Origin: JBMDXK01 sp048594375 | GTDB lineage: Bacteria; Pseudomonadota; Alphaproteobacteria; Rhizobiales; Methylopilaceae | DNA: 41,340 bases | Direction: 5' to 3' | Assembly (NCBI GenBank): GCA_048594375.1 | Contig: JBMDXK010000014.1 | Location: 1-41,340 of the forward strand | Notes under the pieces: generated by a model | The model's database searches: none | Told to the model about the DNA's origin: nothing | What the model saw: the letters and a program-made list of their open reading frames with translations, nothing else | Made by a program: the position numbers and the translations under genes | Shown: positions 40,975 to 41,340 of the stretch, piece after piece | Layout: each line of letters starts with the position of its first letter | Position numbering within the stretch: the stretch's first letter is position 1

Positions 40975-41340
40975 TTATGGCTGTACGAGAGTAGGGCCTT
41001 TGGATTGCGGGTTATCGCTTTCGGAAAGAATGCCAAGACGTTTGGCGACTTCGGAATAGGCTTCCAGCAAACCGCCCAGATCCTTGCGGAAACGGTCTTT
41101 ATCCAGTTTATCGTTGGACTTTATATCCCACAGGCGGCAGCTGTCGGGGCTGATTTCATCGGCCACTACAATGCGCAAGAGTTCATTTTCCCACAGGCGA
41201 CCGCATTCCATTTTGAAATCCACAAGCCGGATACCCACGCCGAGGAACAGCCCCGAAAGGAAGTCGTTCACGCGGATGGCCAGCGACATGATGTCATCAA
41301 TTTCCTGAGCAGAAGCCCAGCCAAAAGCGGTAATGTGTTC
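40975..41340 (-). CDS. purC: SAICAR synthetase, C-terminal part (gene continues past window end)
   Basis: The frame is open to the right edge of the window, giving the last 121 residues of PurC, which joins CAIR and aspartate in purine synthesis. It starts inside EHITAFGWASAQEIDDIM and continues LVDFKMECGRLWE, VVADEISPDSCRLWDIKSND and KLDKDRFRKDLGGLLEAYSE, all highly conserved at the PurC C-terminus. An internal ATG at 41289 is not the start. It heads the leftward purC-purS-purQ run. Confidence 0.96.
   Translation of the reverse strand, partial: EHITAFGWASAQEIDDIMSLAIRVNDFLSGLFLGVGIRLVDFKMECGRLWENELLRIVVADEISPDSCRLWDIKSNDKLDKDRFRKDLGGLLEAYSEVAKRLGILSESDNPQSKGPTLVQP

Noticed and set aside
1..41340. 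tRNA genes, rRNA, CRISPR arrays, transposases and attachment sites
   Set aside because: I looked on both strands and saw no cloverleaf with a CCA end or GTTCAA loop, no regular spacer-repeat array, and no transposase or integrase motif.

Overview
The window reads as a stretch of chromosome from an alphaproteobacterium of moderate GC content. The evidence is gene content and order: trpF-trpB-trpA-accD-folC, purL-bolA-grxD, purC-purS-purQ, recA-alaS, a CckA-type hybrid kinase with a CtrA-like box at its start, an AccD without its zinc-finger cysteines, and a RecA with the alphaproteobacterial N-terminal extension. I cannot place it below class. No tRNA, rRNA, CRISPR array, transposase or prophage gene was recognised.

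Layout. 1-1.4 kb: two tandem TerC/YjbE-family membrane proteins (the first runs off the left edge). 1.8-6.7 kb: tryptophan, fatty-acid and folate genes (trpF, trpB, trpA, accD, then folC behind a hairpin). 6.8-9.7 kb: a small membrane protein, two large palindromes, a small orphan ORF and a PAS-GGDEF-EAL protein. 10.1-12.0 kb: a TlyA-type and a TrmA/RlmD-type RNA methyltransferase pair. 12.2-15.0 kb: purL-bolA-grxD. 15.1-16.9 kb: two AT-rich orphan genes facing each other. 17.3-27.2 kb: purB, a 127-bp-period repeat, a TSUP transporter, icd, and gltB-gltD facing icd. 27.6-29.2 kb: an orphan coiled-coil-like protein and a small heat-shock protein with a heat-shock promoter and a ROSE-like RNA thermometer. 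29.6-36.4 kb: cckA, recA, alaS. 36.6-39.9 kb: a 913-residue orphan protein with an internal duplication, and a small secreted protein. 40.0-41.3 kb: purQ, purS and the 3' end of purC.

The housekeeping genes are ordinary and intact. Purine synthesis is represented by purL, purB, purQ, purS and purC in three separate blocks. Glutamate supply is represented by icd and gltBD, and tryptophan synthesis by the last steps only.

The unusual component is a set of orphan genes lying between the conserved blocks: 7350-7742, 15124-16038, 16151-16927, 27587-28693 and 36619-39360. They lack recognisable housekeeping domains, and several are AT-rich. Two share an N-terminal QNM(M)AGR[IV]A motif. One (15124-16038) has an Arg / Ser-Thr-Ser / Glu arrangement resembling cholera-toxin-like ADP-ribosyltransferases. 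One (36619-39360) is large, has hydrophobic Gly/Ala-rich segments and a gapless 78-residue internal repeat. My inference is that these are secreted effector-like proteins of a host- or prey-associated bacterium. No secretion apparatus is visible in the window, so this rests on sequence features alone.
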